Source: Amylostereum areolatum
Lineage: Eukaryota > Basidiomycota > Agaricomycetes > Russulales > Stereaceae
NCBI GenBank assembly: GCA_012932865.1
Contig: SAXG01000015.1
Span: forward strand, 124,001-188,000
DNA: 64,000 bases
Reading direction: 5' to 3'
Of this stretch, positions 20,956 to 31,772 are shown piece by piece (the first letter of the stretch is position 1; every line of letters starts with the position of its first letter). The translations under genes and the position numbers were made by a program. Below the pieces are notes generated by a model. That model was not told the DNA's origin, ran no database searches, and saw only the letters and a list, made by a program, of their open reading frames with translations.

Positions 20956-22135
20956 CTTCGCCTCCCCGTCCTCGAGCGCGCTCGCGCGGCGTATTCTCGG
21001 CGAGCGCCCTACGGCACGAAAGGTCGTTTGATACACGACGGCCTGCGACGGGCCTTGCGCGTACGAGAGCTTGCTGCCGCGGTGGGTCGTGGGTGGGGGC
21101 GGCGCCAGGGAGAAGGGTCACGCGACGGGTGTCGAGAGCCGCACGGACCGCGGGAGGGAAACGGCGAGGGCGCAGGGCAGGCTTTGGGGCTTTTGTGCGC
21201 AGGGAGGAGATGTCATGTTGGGCGGTTGTCAGTGCGTGTTGAGGAAGTACTTCCGTGGACGATGCTGGGGCGTTCCCGCTCGTCGTTTTTGTGTTGGTCT
21301 CCGGTGTTCGAAAACGCCATCGACCCCTCGGAGGCTATATGAACGGGTCCGAGGCTGCGCCAGTCCCAGCCCAGATCACGACGTGCCTCTTGGGCATGGG
21401 GGATACGAGGCGAGGGCAACGTGCCGGCGGCGAGAAGGATCAATGTCGGAGGATATGCGATATTTGGGTGGATGGATGGGCAACAAAACGGGAGGGATAA
21501 AGGCAGCGGCCAGTGGTGCTTCAAGTAACTTAAGGTAACGCGATCGATTTGGCTGGGAGGACGGGATAGGATGACTCGCCGATGAGCGACGACTGGAAAA
21601 AAGGAAGAGTTACGCGTCATGTGTCCCGTGACCGCGTTTGAACTTGATCATCACCGAGCTACGTACCGTAAGTATGCAGTCTCAACTTGCATTGAACGAC
21701 GACGGGAGGCACTGGACTTAGACCTCGGCCCATAGAGCCATTTCCGTGCTGCCTCCCCCCGCTAGCGTCTGATAGCTCGGGCGTAGGCGCCGTTGGGACC
21801 TTCCTACTAGACATATTCAACGACGGCCAACGTTAAGCTTGATTTACCCGGCCCCGCGGCCACGGCAGAAGGTGACTTCGGAAGAGCGGAGGGTTCGAGA
21901 ATGTGAGTGAACGGACGTGGCGAAGGAACGGAAGCAAATATTGAACAACGTGCAACGACGTCATCGGCACAATATATATTGTGTACACGGATGCGACGCG
22001 AATAGACCCCACCGCGGGGCTTTTCATCGTTCGTCTTCGTCTTCGGAATTTTGAGGACGGTTCACCGTAAGCCCCCATCCACAGAAACCTTCGGGAGTAT
22101 TCGTACATGGGCTTGCGAACGTATGCGCGTATGGA
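20956..22135. other. Intergenic region, no gene recognised
   Basis: Upstream promoter region of the sugar transporter and 3' side of the macro-domain gene. Several overlapping frames exist on both strands but none shows a known domain or consistent splicing. Confidence 0.5.
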
Positions 22136-23405
22136 TCACGCCTCGGGAGCATCTTCGGATTCGGCAGCGACGGGCGGGGGGAAATAGAGGGGGATAAGTC
22201 GCCTGCGAACGGACCGTGTCAGCGAGCAAGCGTAGGAGCACGCGTGGGAAGTATGGGGAGGGGGGAGGGCGCTCGTGAGGATGATGTATGTATGACGCAC
22301 CGGTATATGTCCTCGTCCTCTGGGAGGAACACGACGAACACGACGCGCTCGATCTGCGAGGGACGACGAGATGGGGTAGGGTAAGAACAAGACGCGCGGT
22401 GGGAGAGGGCGGGACCGACCGTCTTTCCGTCGTCCGAATCGAGGAACCGGCGCGTTTCCGCGAGCGCGACGTGCGCCGCTTCTTCAGGCGGATATCCGTA
22501 CACGCCCGTCGAGATGCACGGGAACGCCTGGAGAGAGAGAGAGGATAAACGTGCAGTCCGCGTCAGCACGGTGTTGAGGGAGGAGGGAGGGGAGAGAATG
22601 GGAAAGGGGGACGAGATACGCACCACGCTTCGCACGTCGTTCGCGACGGCGACTTCGAGGCTGCGTCTGTAGCACGACTGGAGGCGCTCCGCGGCGCGAT
22701 CCGCGGAGGAGGAAGAGTAGATGGGTCCGACGGTGTGGATGCCGTGTAGACTGTAAACAGTCGTGAGGCTCGCGTCGAGGGCGAAGGGGAGGAGGGCCTT
22801 ACGCGGGGAGAGCGTAACCCCCGCTGATCTTCGCGTCGCCCGTCGCGCACCCGCTGAGCGTTTGGCCTGATATATGCATGTATCCGAGTGAGATCTCGAT
22901 CGAGGACCCCGGGTTCTGGGAGCCTTACATTCCTTGAGCAACGCGGGGCCCGCCGCTCTGTGGATCGCGCCGTCCACTATCGGTGTCGCGCGTGAGTGGG
23001 TTTGCGCCGCGCGGGGGAAGGCAGGGAAAGCACGTACCGCCTCCGCCCCCTGGCGCGCCCGACGACGTTCGACCGATGAGCATCGACCACCCCCTCGTTT
23101 ATGCGTCCGAGTACGGGCAGCACGCACCCAACAAGCTCTTGTTCGCGGCGTTCACGATCGCGTCGCATCCGATTTTGGTGATGTCCCCGTTGCTGATGGT
23201 CGCGAGCAATACGCATGTGAGCCAGGTGCAGCGCTGGAGAAGGGAGGGAAAGGGGAAGGGGAAGGGGAATGACGCACAGGAGGGATACGCGGTCGAGCAG
23301 CGCGGGGGAGGCGGGGAAGCGCGGCCGACGGGCGGCGGCGAGCAGGGCGCGGGCGTAGAGCTCGCGGAGGGGAGGGATTTGAGCGAGAGGGAGGATGGAG
23401 GACAT
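22136..23405 (-). CDS. Macro-domain protein (ADP-ribose-binding hydrolase, MacroD-type)
   Basis: Binds ADP-ribose and probably removes mono-ADP-ribose or acts on O-acetyl-ADP-ribose. About eight exons, all joining in frame: MSSILPLAQIPPLRELYARA; RVSLLNGDITKIGCDAIVNA; ANKSLLG, completed by a 12-nt microexon at 23038-23049 to give SLLGGGGVDGAIHRAAG; LLKECQTLSGCATGDAKISG; GYALPA; HGIHTVGPIY; a helix LQSCYRRSLEVAVANDVRS; AFPCISTGVYGYPPEEAAH; ERVVFVVFLPEDEDIY; and tail ending SEDAPEA. The GDIT, NAAN, GGGGVDGAIH and STGVYGYP motifs of the MacroD/LRP16 subclass are all intact. The start at 23405 is the first Met giving a full first exon. Length of about 250 residues fits a single-domain protein, probably cytosolic or mitochondrial. 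Confidence 0.9.
23038..23049 (-). other. 12-nt microexon of the macro-domain gene
   Basis: On the minus strand GGGGCGGAGGCG lies between a CAG acceptor and a GTACGT donor. Joining TTGTTGG (donor GTGCGT) to it and to TGGACGGC restores the family-invariant LLGGGGVDG. Without it the glycine loop that contacts ADP-ribose would be broken. Confidence 0.85.
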
Positions 23406-24124
23406 TATTGGGTTCGGTAGGGAGTTGGGTCGAGGAGGGGCGCAAGGACTCGGACTTCGATCTCTGACTACATGCGGCGGGCCCCACCGGCCCGCGCATC
23501 TTACTTGGGTCGCAGGAGGAACAAGCAACCCAACACAGCCGGGCGGTGTCTCCAAGTCGATCAAGCTATAACGGGCACAACGCCGTGCAAGGTATGTATT
23601 AAGGGTTTCATTATATGGGAGTTGGGAGTACCGTAGCGAGGGGGCGCGGACCGAGGGACTCCTCGGGGCGCACGAATCAAGAATAAAGGCGTGCGGGTAT
23701 GGAAAGTATAGAATTTGTTTGTGTGTGAAGGGGAACGTGAAGGAGGAAGAAGGGCATCCTCATGTTTCGTGTTCGATGGAATGCGAAGGTTGGGGTGGGT
23801 GGTTGGGTGGTTGGTATGCCAATGGCGGCGTCGGATGGGAGGGCAGAGTACAAGGGATGAAAGGGGTGATGCTACAATTGAGTTCTGGAGAGCGGGAAAC
23901 GTGTGCATGCGATGATAGATAGCGAGAGATCGACGAGGGACGGAGACAGCAGGAACAGAAAAAATCTGGGGAAGAAAACCCTCGATCAGTCGGATGAACG
24001 CTGGGCAGGGGAACGAATGCAGGGCGCACACACACACACACGTACCGAGGAAAGTTCGTGAACAGGGATACCGTGACCGCGAAACCCAAACGGAAAACAA
24101 AACGCAGGCGAGGCGAGGCCGAGC
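23406..24124. other. Intergenic spacer with short CA repeat
   Basis: Between the macro-domain gene start and the kinase 3' end. Contains a short (CA)n run near 24031-24046. No gene recognised. Confidence 0.5.
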
Positions 24125-25773
24125 CTATCGGGAGCAATACTGCCTGCTGCTCATGCGCGAATGCAAGGGGGAGTAGCGCGTGCTGGACTGGTCGGACGAG
24201 CCCGAGCTGTGCTGCGACGGCGAGGGCGCGCGCGAATACGCGCCGGGGTGGACCATCGTGTTCGTCTGCGACTGGAGCACGAGCGTGGGCTCCGCCCCGG
24301 CCTCGTGCGACGCGAGGAGCGGCTCGTTGTGCGGGTAATACGAGCGCCGGGCGGACGCTTGGAAGTCGTACACGGTGAACTGCTCCTCGAGCTGGCGCAT
24401 GTCCGGGTTCATCTTCTCCGTGCTCGCGTTCGCGTTGCGCTTTTTGTGGCTGAGCGGTTTCTCGGCGAGCATGAACTCGTCGAGCTCGTGCGCGACGTCG
24501 AAGTTCGGGCGCTTGGTCTGTGACGGGATGCGCCGGTTAGGGAAAGGCACGGAGTGAGGGAAGGGGGGGCGGGAAGCGTACGTTGGGCACGTAAGGCGGG
24601 TCCAGCTGTTTGGCCGCGAGCTTTCGCCAGGGGATGGCCGCAAACCAGGGATGGGTCTGGATTTCGTGGAGGCTGGTGGACAGGGACCGGCACCCGAGGC
24701 GCGTTCGCGGGTTGCGATCGAGAAGCTAAACGGGCAGGCCTTGTCAGGACACGAGGCGGGGGAGAACATAAGAGGGTCACATACACCGAGGAGGGCACCA
24801 CAGCCTTCCGGGCTGAGGGGAGTGGCGTCCGGGTGCGGAGGCGGAACTTGGATGGGATCGTAGGCGATGCTCCTCTGAGTTTTCTCGGCGGAAGTGCCGT
24901 CAAAGGGGCGCTTGTGCCATAGAAGCTCGTAGGCGACGACGCCCAAACTCCACCAGTCGACGTGCCAGGAGTAGCCCCTGCGCGCGGGGTCGAGCATCTC
25001 GGGGGCCATGTAGGCCATGGAGCCGGCGACGGAGGAGTGGAGGCGGCGGTCGGAGTAGTGGATGGCGATGTTGAAGTCGGTGAGGTGGGCGTGTCCTGCG
25101 GCGTCGAGCAGGATGTTGTCGGGTTTGATGTCGCTAAGAAAGGGGGGGGGGGGGTTCGGATCGGGAACGGCGGTGCATGCATGTGATGGACGTACCGATG
25201 CATGATGTGCTGCTGGTGGAGGTAGGAGAGACCGCAGGCGAGCTCGGCAAGCCAGAAGCGAACGATGTGTTCGGGAAAGCAGCGTTTCTGGACGAGGTGG
25301 ACTGTGTGCGCCGTGGTGAGCGAGAGGGAGAAGGACGGGGTGAACGGACACGAACAGCGAAGGTCACCGCCCATCATGAGGTCGAGGACAAAGAAGCAGT
25401 TCTCATCGTCTTGGAAAGCGTAGCGGAGGTTGACGATAAAGTTGTGCTCGATCTGGGGGAGGTGTGAGGGCGGGGATGGGGACAGGGAGGAAAGAACGGA
25501 CCTCCTCGAGGAGACGGCGTTCTTGGATGACGTTGGCGACGGCCTTGCGCTTGATGCAGGTCTGCTTGTCGATGTACTTGAGGGCGTAGGTGGTGCGGGA
25601 TCGCTTGTGCTCGATGACGCGAACCTGGCAGGGACGATGAGCAAGGGTCGAACGCGAGCGGGGAGCGAACGGACCTTTCCAAAGGCGCCCTTTCCGATGG
25701 CTCTGTGGAGGTCGAAGTGGAAGAGGGTGACCTCGCGGTCAAAGTCGACGGGTTCCGAGAAGCAGTTGCCCAT
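24125..25773 (-). CDS. Serine/threonine protein kinase of the YANK (STK32-like, AGC) family
   Basis: Starts MGNCFSEPVD at 25773: Gly2 plus Cys4 is a likely N-myristoylation/palmitoylation signal, placing the kinase at membranes. Domains after splicing: glycine loop IGKGAFGKV; YALKYIDKQ with the VAIK-type lysine; QERRLLEEIEHNFIVNLRYA; DDENCFFVLDLMMGGDLR; HQQHIMHR joined across an intron to DIKPDNILLDAAGHAHLTDF, giving the catalytic HRD and then DFN in place of DFG (a DFN-type motif is characteristic of this family); VAGSMAYMAPEML; WHVDWWSLGVVAYELLWHKR; RLGC near the kinase end; and an AGC-type tail with MNPDMRQLEEQFTVYDF and RRSYYPHNEP. The Ser-rich C-terminus ends SSRQYCSR. Catalytic residues are intact. 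About seven exons. It is divergent from the YVC1-like channel across about 0.5 kb. Confidence 0.9.
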
Positions 25774-26289
25774 GGTGGGTGGACGTGCAAGGAGGTGAGG
25801 GGGGAGATGGAGAGAAAGCGAACAGAGGCAGGGGAGTTTAAAAGCGGAGGACAAAGAGAGCGGGAGGAGGGAGTGCTTGTGCTGAAACAAGGCAGTGGGC
25901 GAACGGGAGCCAATGAGAGGGGGGCGGAACGGGACCCGGGAACGCGTGGCGGTTGCGAAACAATAAGGTGGGGACGCCGAGGAGGAGCGAACGCGGGGGA
26001 AGCCATCGCGAGGCGGGCGAGGCGGGCGAGGCGGACGAGGGCAGACAATAACAGTCCAAGCTCTCCCTCCTCGCTTTTTGTTGCCCCCACATTGCGGCCG
26101 AGCTCCAGCTCATAAGCCCATGGTCGCTAGAAGTTCATCCTCCTTATCTTATCTTATCTCCCCCTCGCGCGCCTTTCTCCCGGGTCCCGCACTGGCCTCC
26201 CCTGGCTTCCCCGGGCCTCCCCTGGGTCCCCTCCGTCGTTCTCCACGACGACCACGACCGCCTCGCCGTCGTCCACGCTGTCCACCACG
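25774..26289. promoter_or_regulatory. Divergent promoter between the kinase and the YVC1-like channel gene
   Basis: A 516-bp head-to-head intergenic region. Notable elements are a run of three overlapping CTTATC units (GATA-factor sites on the minus strand, about 26141-26158) followed by a CT-rich tract ahead of the channel ATG. Shared regulation is an inference. Confidence 0.45.
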
Positions 26290-27749
26290 ATGGACACAGA
26301 GCAGCAGCTCCGGCTCCTCGCCCCCGACGACCACGACCTCAAGTCCGTCAAGGTCTTTCCCCTCATCCGTTCCGTCAAGAAAGACGTCATCGTAAGCGCT
26401 CGTCCTCTCGCCTCTCCTCCAATCCTGTCCTGACTTTCCCCGCCCTGTATAGTCCGTTATCGGTCCGTCCCTTTCCTCCATCCATCCAAGTGAGAGCGAT
26501 CGCTGACCTTGCCCTCTTCCAGATACCGCCCTCAGCTGGGAGTACGTCTCCTTTGCCCTCCGCCCACCGCCTCGCTCGCTCACCGACGCCCTTGCACCCC
26601 CAGCCAACTCACCGCCTCCGATATCAACTTTGCCATCGTCCGACCCCTCGTCTTCAAATATGCGCGTCTCACAAACCCTGCCATCCTCTACGTCTGCCTC
26701 GTCGTTCGCTCCCACTTTCTCAACGCCGCAGAGGACGACCTCGCCTTCTCCGCCGTGAACTGCTCCAGAGCCAACCTCTGCGAACTCCTCGCCATGAAAC
26801 TCGTCAACCACTTTGCCCACAACAGGATTCAGCTCGTCTCCGTCCTCACCGCAGGCTGGAATCCCCTCACGGGTGCTGCGCCCGACGTCGTCTCCGACGT
26901 CAAAAGCCTCCTCGGCGGCGACGACAAAAATATAGACAACCCCCAGTCGGCCCTTGAGGTTCCTTCCTCTTCATCTCCGTTCCAGAGCGCCCTCAATAGC
27001 CCCTCTTTTTTTCTTCTTCAGATGGCAATCGCTACCCGCGCGAAAAGCTTCATCGCCACCACCGTCGTCCAAACCGTCGTGAACGACATCTGGTCCGGTC
27101 GCGTCGTCTCCATCTCCGCCGCCACCCGCTCCGTCATCGCCGACAACTACAAGCAGCGCTCCGTCCAAATTTACGACGTCCGCGAAGCTCCCTGGCTCGA
27201 CCACTACCGGTTCGCCCTTCTCTCTTCCCCTTTCGTACCCCTTTTTGTTGTGCTCAACCGGACAACAAGGCTTCGCGTGCCCAAGTACGGCGCTATCTTG
27301 GAATGCATGAACTTCGCCGCGCTCCTCGTCACATTTCTCCTTTGTCTGACCTGTACGCGCTTCTTCCCTTGCATCCCTTATCCTCCCGGCACGCGTCCTG
27401 ACCGTTGTGTGCAGATCAAGACGCCACCACTGTTCTCCCCTTTGAGATCCTCTTTGTTGTGTTTGCCCTAGCCTTCGCCCTAGACGAGTACACGGCTTCG
27501 ATGGAACACGGATGGAGCAGTGCGTCGCTTCATTCTCGCGCGGGATATCGACTGACCCTCACCAGTCTATTTCGCTAACGTACGTGCCCACACACGCTTC
27601 CCTGAACTAAGACACTCAATGTCCGCGGGCAGACCTGGAACGTATTCGACACCGGGTTCGTCCTTATCACCCTTGTATACATCGGTCTCCGCATAAGGGG
27701 ACTCGTCACGGACGACGGTGCTTTCATTCCTCCTCACCACCGTTCCCAA
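26290..27749 (+). pseudogene. YVC1-like TRP calcium channel, 5' part (interrupted by a Helitron)
   Basis: N-terminal half of a fungal vacuolar TRP-type Ca2+ release channel. Start MDTEQQLRLLAPDDHDLKSV. After splicing: ALSWEQLTASDINFAIVRPL, FLNAAEDDLAFSAVNCSRAN, LCELLAMKLVNHFAHNRIQL, MAIATRAKSFIATTVVQTVV, WSGRVVSISAATRSVIADNY, the pre-membrane motif APWLDHYRLRVPKYGAILEC, then the first transmembrane helices (MNFAALLVTFLLCLTY, ILFVVFALAFALDEYTAS, WNVFDTGFVLITLVYIGLRI). The frame is open up to RSQ at 27749, where the Helitron starts. The remaining helices, pore and C-terminus are at 36294-38146. No other damage is visible on this side, suggesting a recent interruption. Confidence 0.85.
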
Positions 27750-27952
27750 TCCCCGCTCATCACCCCTACTATAACGCAGATGCCTCCATTTTGTTTGGTC
27801 TTTGTTTGTTCTTGCCTAATGAAGCTCGTTCCTCTTCCCTTTCCCCCTCGTTCTCCTCCAAATCTCCTATGTTTAACCTCAATTCTATTCCTCTTTCGTG
27901 TACATTTCAAATTGGACCTTCGTTTCCCTGTTCGAAATTTTTTAGTTCGTTC

Positions 27953-28048
27953 TGCTAACGATGTCTCATTGTTACCATACGACGTTCCTTCGGATGTTTT
28001 TGCTAACGATGTCTCATTGTTACCATACGACGTTCCTTCGGATGTTTT
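27953..28048. repeat. 48-bp tandem duplication in the Helitron 5' region
   Basis: Two exact 48-bp units (27953-28000 and 28001-28048) beginning TGCTAACGATGTCTCATTG and ending CTTCGGATGTTTT, with a partial third (CTAACG) after them. It lies about 150 bp upstream of the first accessory gene, in its likely promoter. Confidence 0.9.
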
Positions 28049-28198
28049 CCTAACGTCATCCTTCACTAGTCTTCGTTCCGCTAATGAGTCCAACCTCATT
28101 CCATTTCCAATGCAGGCTGCCTGACCCCGATAACGGGATAGTATTTCTATCTCGATGTCGTCCCCGGACCCGCTTTCATCGCCCATCTTTTGCACGCA

Positions 28199-29865
28199 TG
28201 TCTTCGTCCACCCTCTTCATCTGCATCGACAACTTCGTTCTTCGTGGCGGCCGCGTTGTGGCGACACAGAAGGCGTCTTCGGACTCGGCGAGTACCCGAG
28301 ATGTTCAGCACGTTCTCTACAACACAACCATGTCCTTTGCGGGCAACTCTGCCATCCCCGCTGAGCTACGTATCTACGGCGGGTACAACCCTACAGTGTA
28401 TCCCGAGGAAACCGTCGCTCTCGGCGTTGTCCACGTCTATCTTCCTCCGTCTGGACCTGCATTCCTCGAGGCCATCTCATTATACCCTTACCCCGGTCAC
28501 CCTTCCGAACCCGACTATGGGACCCGCGCGCTCGAGATCTCCGAACCTCTTTTCTTCGGCGTTGGCCAGTCCCGCACCACAAACCTGGCTGAGAGGGCAC
28601 CCGACGGCCACTCTCGAGCGTTTACGCTCGAAGTAGGTGCATATGTTCGCGACTCGCGCCAGGCTTCAACCGTTCAGTGCGTTACATGCCTCTGATCATT
28701 GGTCTTGCCTAACATGGCTCTGGACAGGTGTTACTACCCACATGACACCAAGCGATGGGCCAAGACCCCCCTTCCAACATATCCTCGCATCCCGGTCGTC
28801 TTTGGATCTTGCAAAGGTATATCATGGTTGCCTGGCCGTGCGCTTTCCGTCCGCGTCGACAGCATTGCAATTGATGTCACACCGACACGGGAGGGCCCCG
28901 TGGCGGCGCCAGCTCCCTCTTCCGGCTCGTCTGCCCCTCAGACACCGGCGAAACGTCGTCGATGGGAGTTGGACCCGACGGACTCCATGGACACCTCACC
29001 AGGCATGTCTACTCCCCAATCCTCGCGTCTGCAGCGACGATGGGATATGCCTGTCACTGTGGGTGCTAATACCCAGGTCACATCCCCTTCGTCGTCTTGG
29101 AGGTATGCCCCCCCCCCGTTCACGCTCGTATCTTTGGCTAACCCTTCGCTGTTACAAAGTCCGACGGTGAATACAGCCTCTGTGGGGCCTTCCCAAACAG
29201 CCTTCTCTGGTCCCCCCCTCGCTCGCCCTCAATTTCTTGCTCCGACTGCGCCCGGACCTTCGGCGATGGTCGCACCGACGGTGGGGTAAGAATTTCAATC
29301 TTTATCTTTTGTATCATCTCTCTTACCTTCCCATGAGGATTCAAATGCCCCAGGATTTGTACACGGCCCCGACATACACTTACAACACCGTTCAATCATC
29401 GTCCGTTCCGCCGACTACGGCCTCAGTGTAGGTTGCTTCCCCCTACACGTTCCACGCTAATTAATTCCCCAGACCTTTCCAAACGTCTCCGCAATTCTCG
29501 CGCGATATCTTCATGACTTCCTCCCCGTATGTTCTTTACTCGTCTGACTCGAAAATTGCTGACAGTTACTACTTAGGATGGTTTCTCCTGAACATACAGG
29601 GACTTCGACGATGACACAATATGCAACTGCAGCATCTGCCTCCGGAGTCCCTACATTTGGCGGTAGACTCTCTCCTGTGTATGTCATCGCATTTTGGGGT
29701 TCAAAGGTTCGTTTTTTTCTAACTCTTTGCTTCAGGACACCTTCACCTCCGATCGGTATTGGTCGTACTCCGACTGCCGTATCTTCGGACAGTGTCTCAG
29801 CCGGCCCTTCGACATCTGGACGGCCCAAGAGAGCTTCGAAGGGCAAGGGCAGGGGCAAGCCTTGA
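28199..29865 (+). CDS. Helitron accessory protein 1 (possible OB-fold ssDNA-binding protein)
   Basis: About six exons, all joinable in frame. Exon 1 begins MSSSTLFICIDNFVLRGGRV (28199), with TRDVQHVLYNTTMSFAGNSA and ALGVVHVYLPPSGPAFLEAI; it splices near 28679 to the exon starting CYYPHDTKRWAKTPLPTYP, with PRIPVVFGSCKGISWLPG and LSVRVDSIAIDV. The rest is Ser/Pro/Thr-rich, probably disordered, with a basic end (GRPKRASKGKGRGKP). The predicted alternating beta-strand N-terminal part and its place beside a Rep-helicase suggest a replication-protein-A-like, single-stranded-DNA-binding role, as RPA-like genes accompany Helitrons in other eukaryotes. I cannot confirm the fold from sequence alone. 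Confidence 0.6.
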
Positions 29866-30250
29866 ATTTGATTATGTCCATGTACACTACGCTGTTTTCG
29901 TTTGGGGCCTCGTTTAAGTACAGTAGTCGCAATCGCAATCGGTGAACAATGTGAAATACCACGGTGTCTGCCCCATACTGCCAACGGTGTGGCTCTAACC
30001 CCTAATTTGGCATGAGATAGCGCGCAATTTGACTTTACTTAGTTGTCTCACGGGTTCTTTGCGACACTCTGCAGTCTGCACCGACCTCCTATACACCGAC
30101 CGACTGTTGCTGGCTTGATCATGATCTTAGCATGCACATCTCGGTCCTCCCGATAGATATCTCACCTGTCTCTGTGACATGACTGATCTGGTTTCCTATT
30201 TATGCGTGCTGTTCTTCCGACTGCTGTTCTCTATCGCACATGAACCTGGC

Positions 30251-31104
30251 ATGGTTTTGCCACACCATCCCCCGCCTTTCATCTGTCCACTCTTTCCCGT
30301 CACAAGTGAGTGTTCTTTCTTTCCTAGCTATGAGCATTGTCAAGCTTACTGTTTTTATGTACAGACGATGTATCCCATGGCCCATTTCCGTCGAAACCCA
30401 TCGTCCAATCCGAACTCGCTCGCACAATTGTGCTCAGATGCGTGAACGATCCATTCGCGTTTGATGATGTCGCCGGGCGGTTGGCTGCCGCTTTGGTGGT
30501 GCGTTCCGTTATCTTTCCTTCTTACCATGTGCTGAAGGATCTTAGAATGGTCATCCGTTTTTTGACACCTCTTGGACGCCATCCGCTCACAACCCCCTGA
30601 TCCGTGCAACATTCCTTTGGAGCCGTGTTCCGCCCAATTCTTATTCATACCCCTCGTCATCTTTCTCGTGCTTATTTTCCATCAACTCTGCTTCACCATC
30701 ATCTGCGTTGGATCTCGCCTATGTTTTGTGGCGTATCACCGACACCGCACGCTTTACGACTGGATCCAACCCTATTCTTCTTGGCGTCTCTTACGCGTTC
30801 CATTCCACAGGTATCTATGGCCATTTACTATACAATCAAGACATGGCACGCTATTTTAGCATCATCGAGGCAAATGCTAATATGCCCGTGAACCATCCAC
30901 ATTGGTGGCCCGTCACCGTTTCATGGCCAGACGAGAACCCCACCGTCGTCGAGAGGGTCACAATGGAGACCTGTATTTCATATGTGCAGTATGTGTCCAG
31001 ATCTTTTTGCCGTGGTCAATCTCTGACTTGATCTAAGCTACCTTCACGCACCCGACGTTTCCCCTCAGCCATATCATACGGACGTCGTCGGCACCTATTC
31101 GTGA
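30251..31104 (+). CDS. Helitron accessory protein 2, function unknown
   Basis: Four exons joined by short introns: MVLPHHPPPFICPLFPVT (30251 to about 30306); DDVSHGPFPSKPIVQSELAR to LAAALV (about 30363-30500); NGHPFFDTSWTPSAHNPLI through GIYGHLLYNQDMARYFSIIE and HPHWWPVTVSWPDENPTVVE to ISYV (about 30547-30989); and a short last exon YLHAPDVSPQPYHTDVVG ending at 31104. No family recognised. It may be expressed with the other Helitron genes. The start codon is the first Met in frame after stops and is uncertain. Confidence 0.45.
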
Positions 31105-31772
31105 TAGCGGTGACCGACGACCATATCATATTCACACATCCTCTCATATAAATCCACCCCTGTCGTTCAACTACCCCGGGCGATCACCTACCTCTCTGTA
31201 ACTGGCTTGCACCTCATGTTGTACGTTCTATACTATATACACACGCCCTTTCCACACTTATCCCTCTATCAGGTCTTCAAAATGACACTACTATCAACAC
31301 TCAAACTCCTCCATCTCTTCTGTATTGGCACCGTGCATTCAGTCTCCGATGACTTAACGGTTGTCGAGCAACAACAACGCGGTCCGCGACACGTCCATCA
31401 TTTGCCTTCGGTTCGTCCCTCTTTAGCTCTGCTCCCGGTGTCTTATTTGATCCTGATATTCATTCAGTTCTTTCTTCCTGAGCGATCAGATCTACCTCCC
31501 CTCGTTTCGGATTTGTCGCCGCGCTCATCAATGCCATCCCTGGAAACTATGTCCTCCAGTTCGGTACAGCATTCTACCAATACCCATTTATCTCCTACCC
31601 TCTCCTCTACTGCTTCATACCTTCGTGCATATATTGCCAAGTTTACCTCGCGTTGAACGCCTACGTCTCCTTTTCTGTCCTCAGAATCACATTCCTTTGT
31701 TCTGGTACGCATGTAGTGCCTCGGTTAGCCTTACCCCCTCTTATCAAGTGGCCTGTTATATTGTATTCAGTG
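31105..31772. other. Helitron interior between accessory gene 2 and the Rep-helicase
   Basis: Contains open stretches with possible splice sites (for example 31280-31650, Ser/Leu/Pro-rich) that may be further accessory exons or an extended N-terminus of the Rep-helicase. No recognisable domain. Confidence 0.35.

Noticed and set aside
22219..23127. Long minus-strand frame of 302 residues across the macro-domain locus
   Set aside because: It mixes true exon parts in frame with unspliced introns; the spliced macro-domain model explains the region.
27759..27778. Alternative Helitron 5' end at TCACCCCTACTATAACG
   Set aside because: Starting the element there leaves the channel out of frame after excision, whereas TCCCCGCTC at 27750 restores it.
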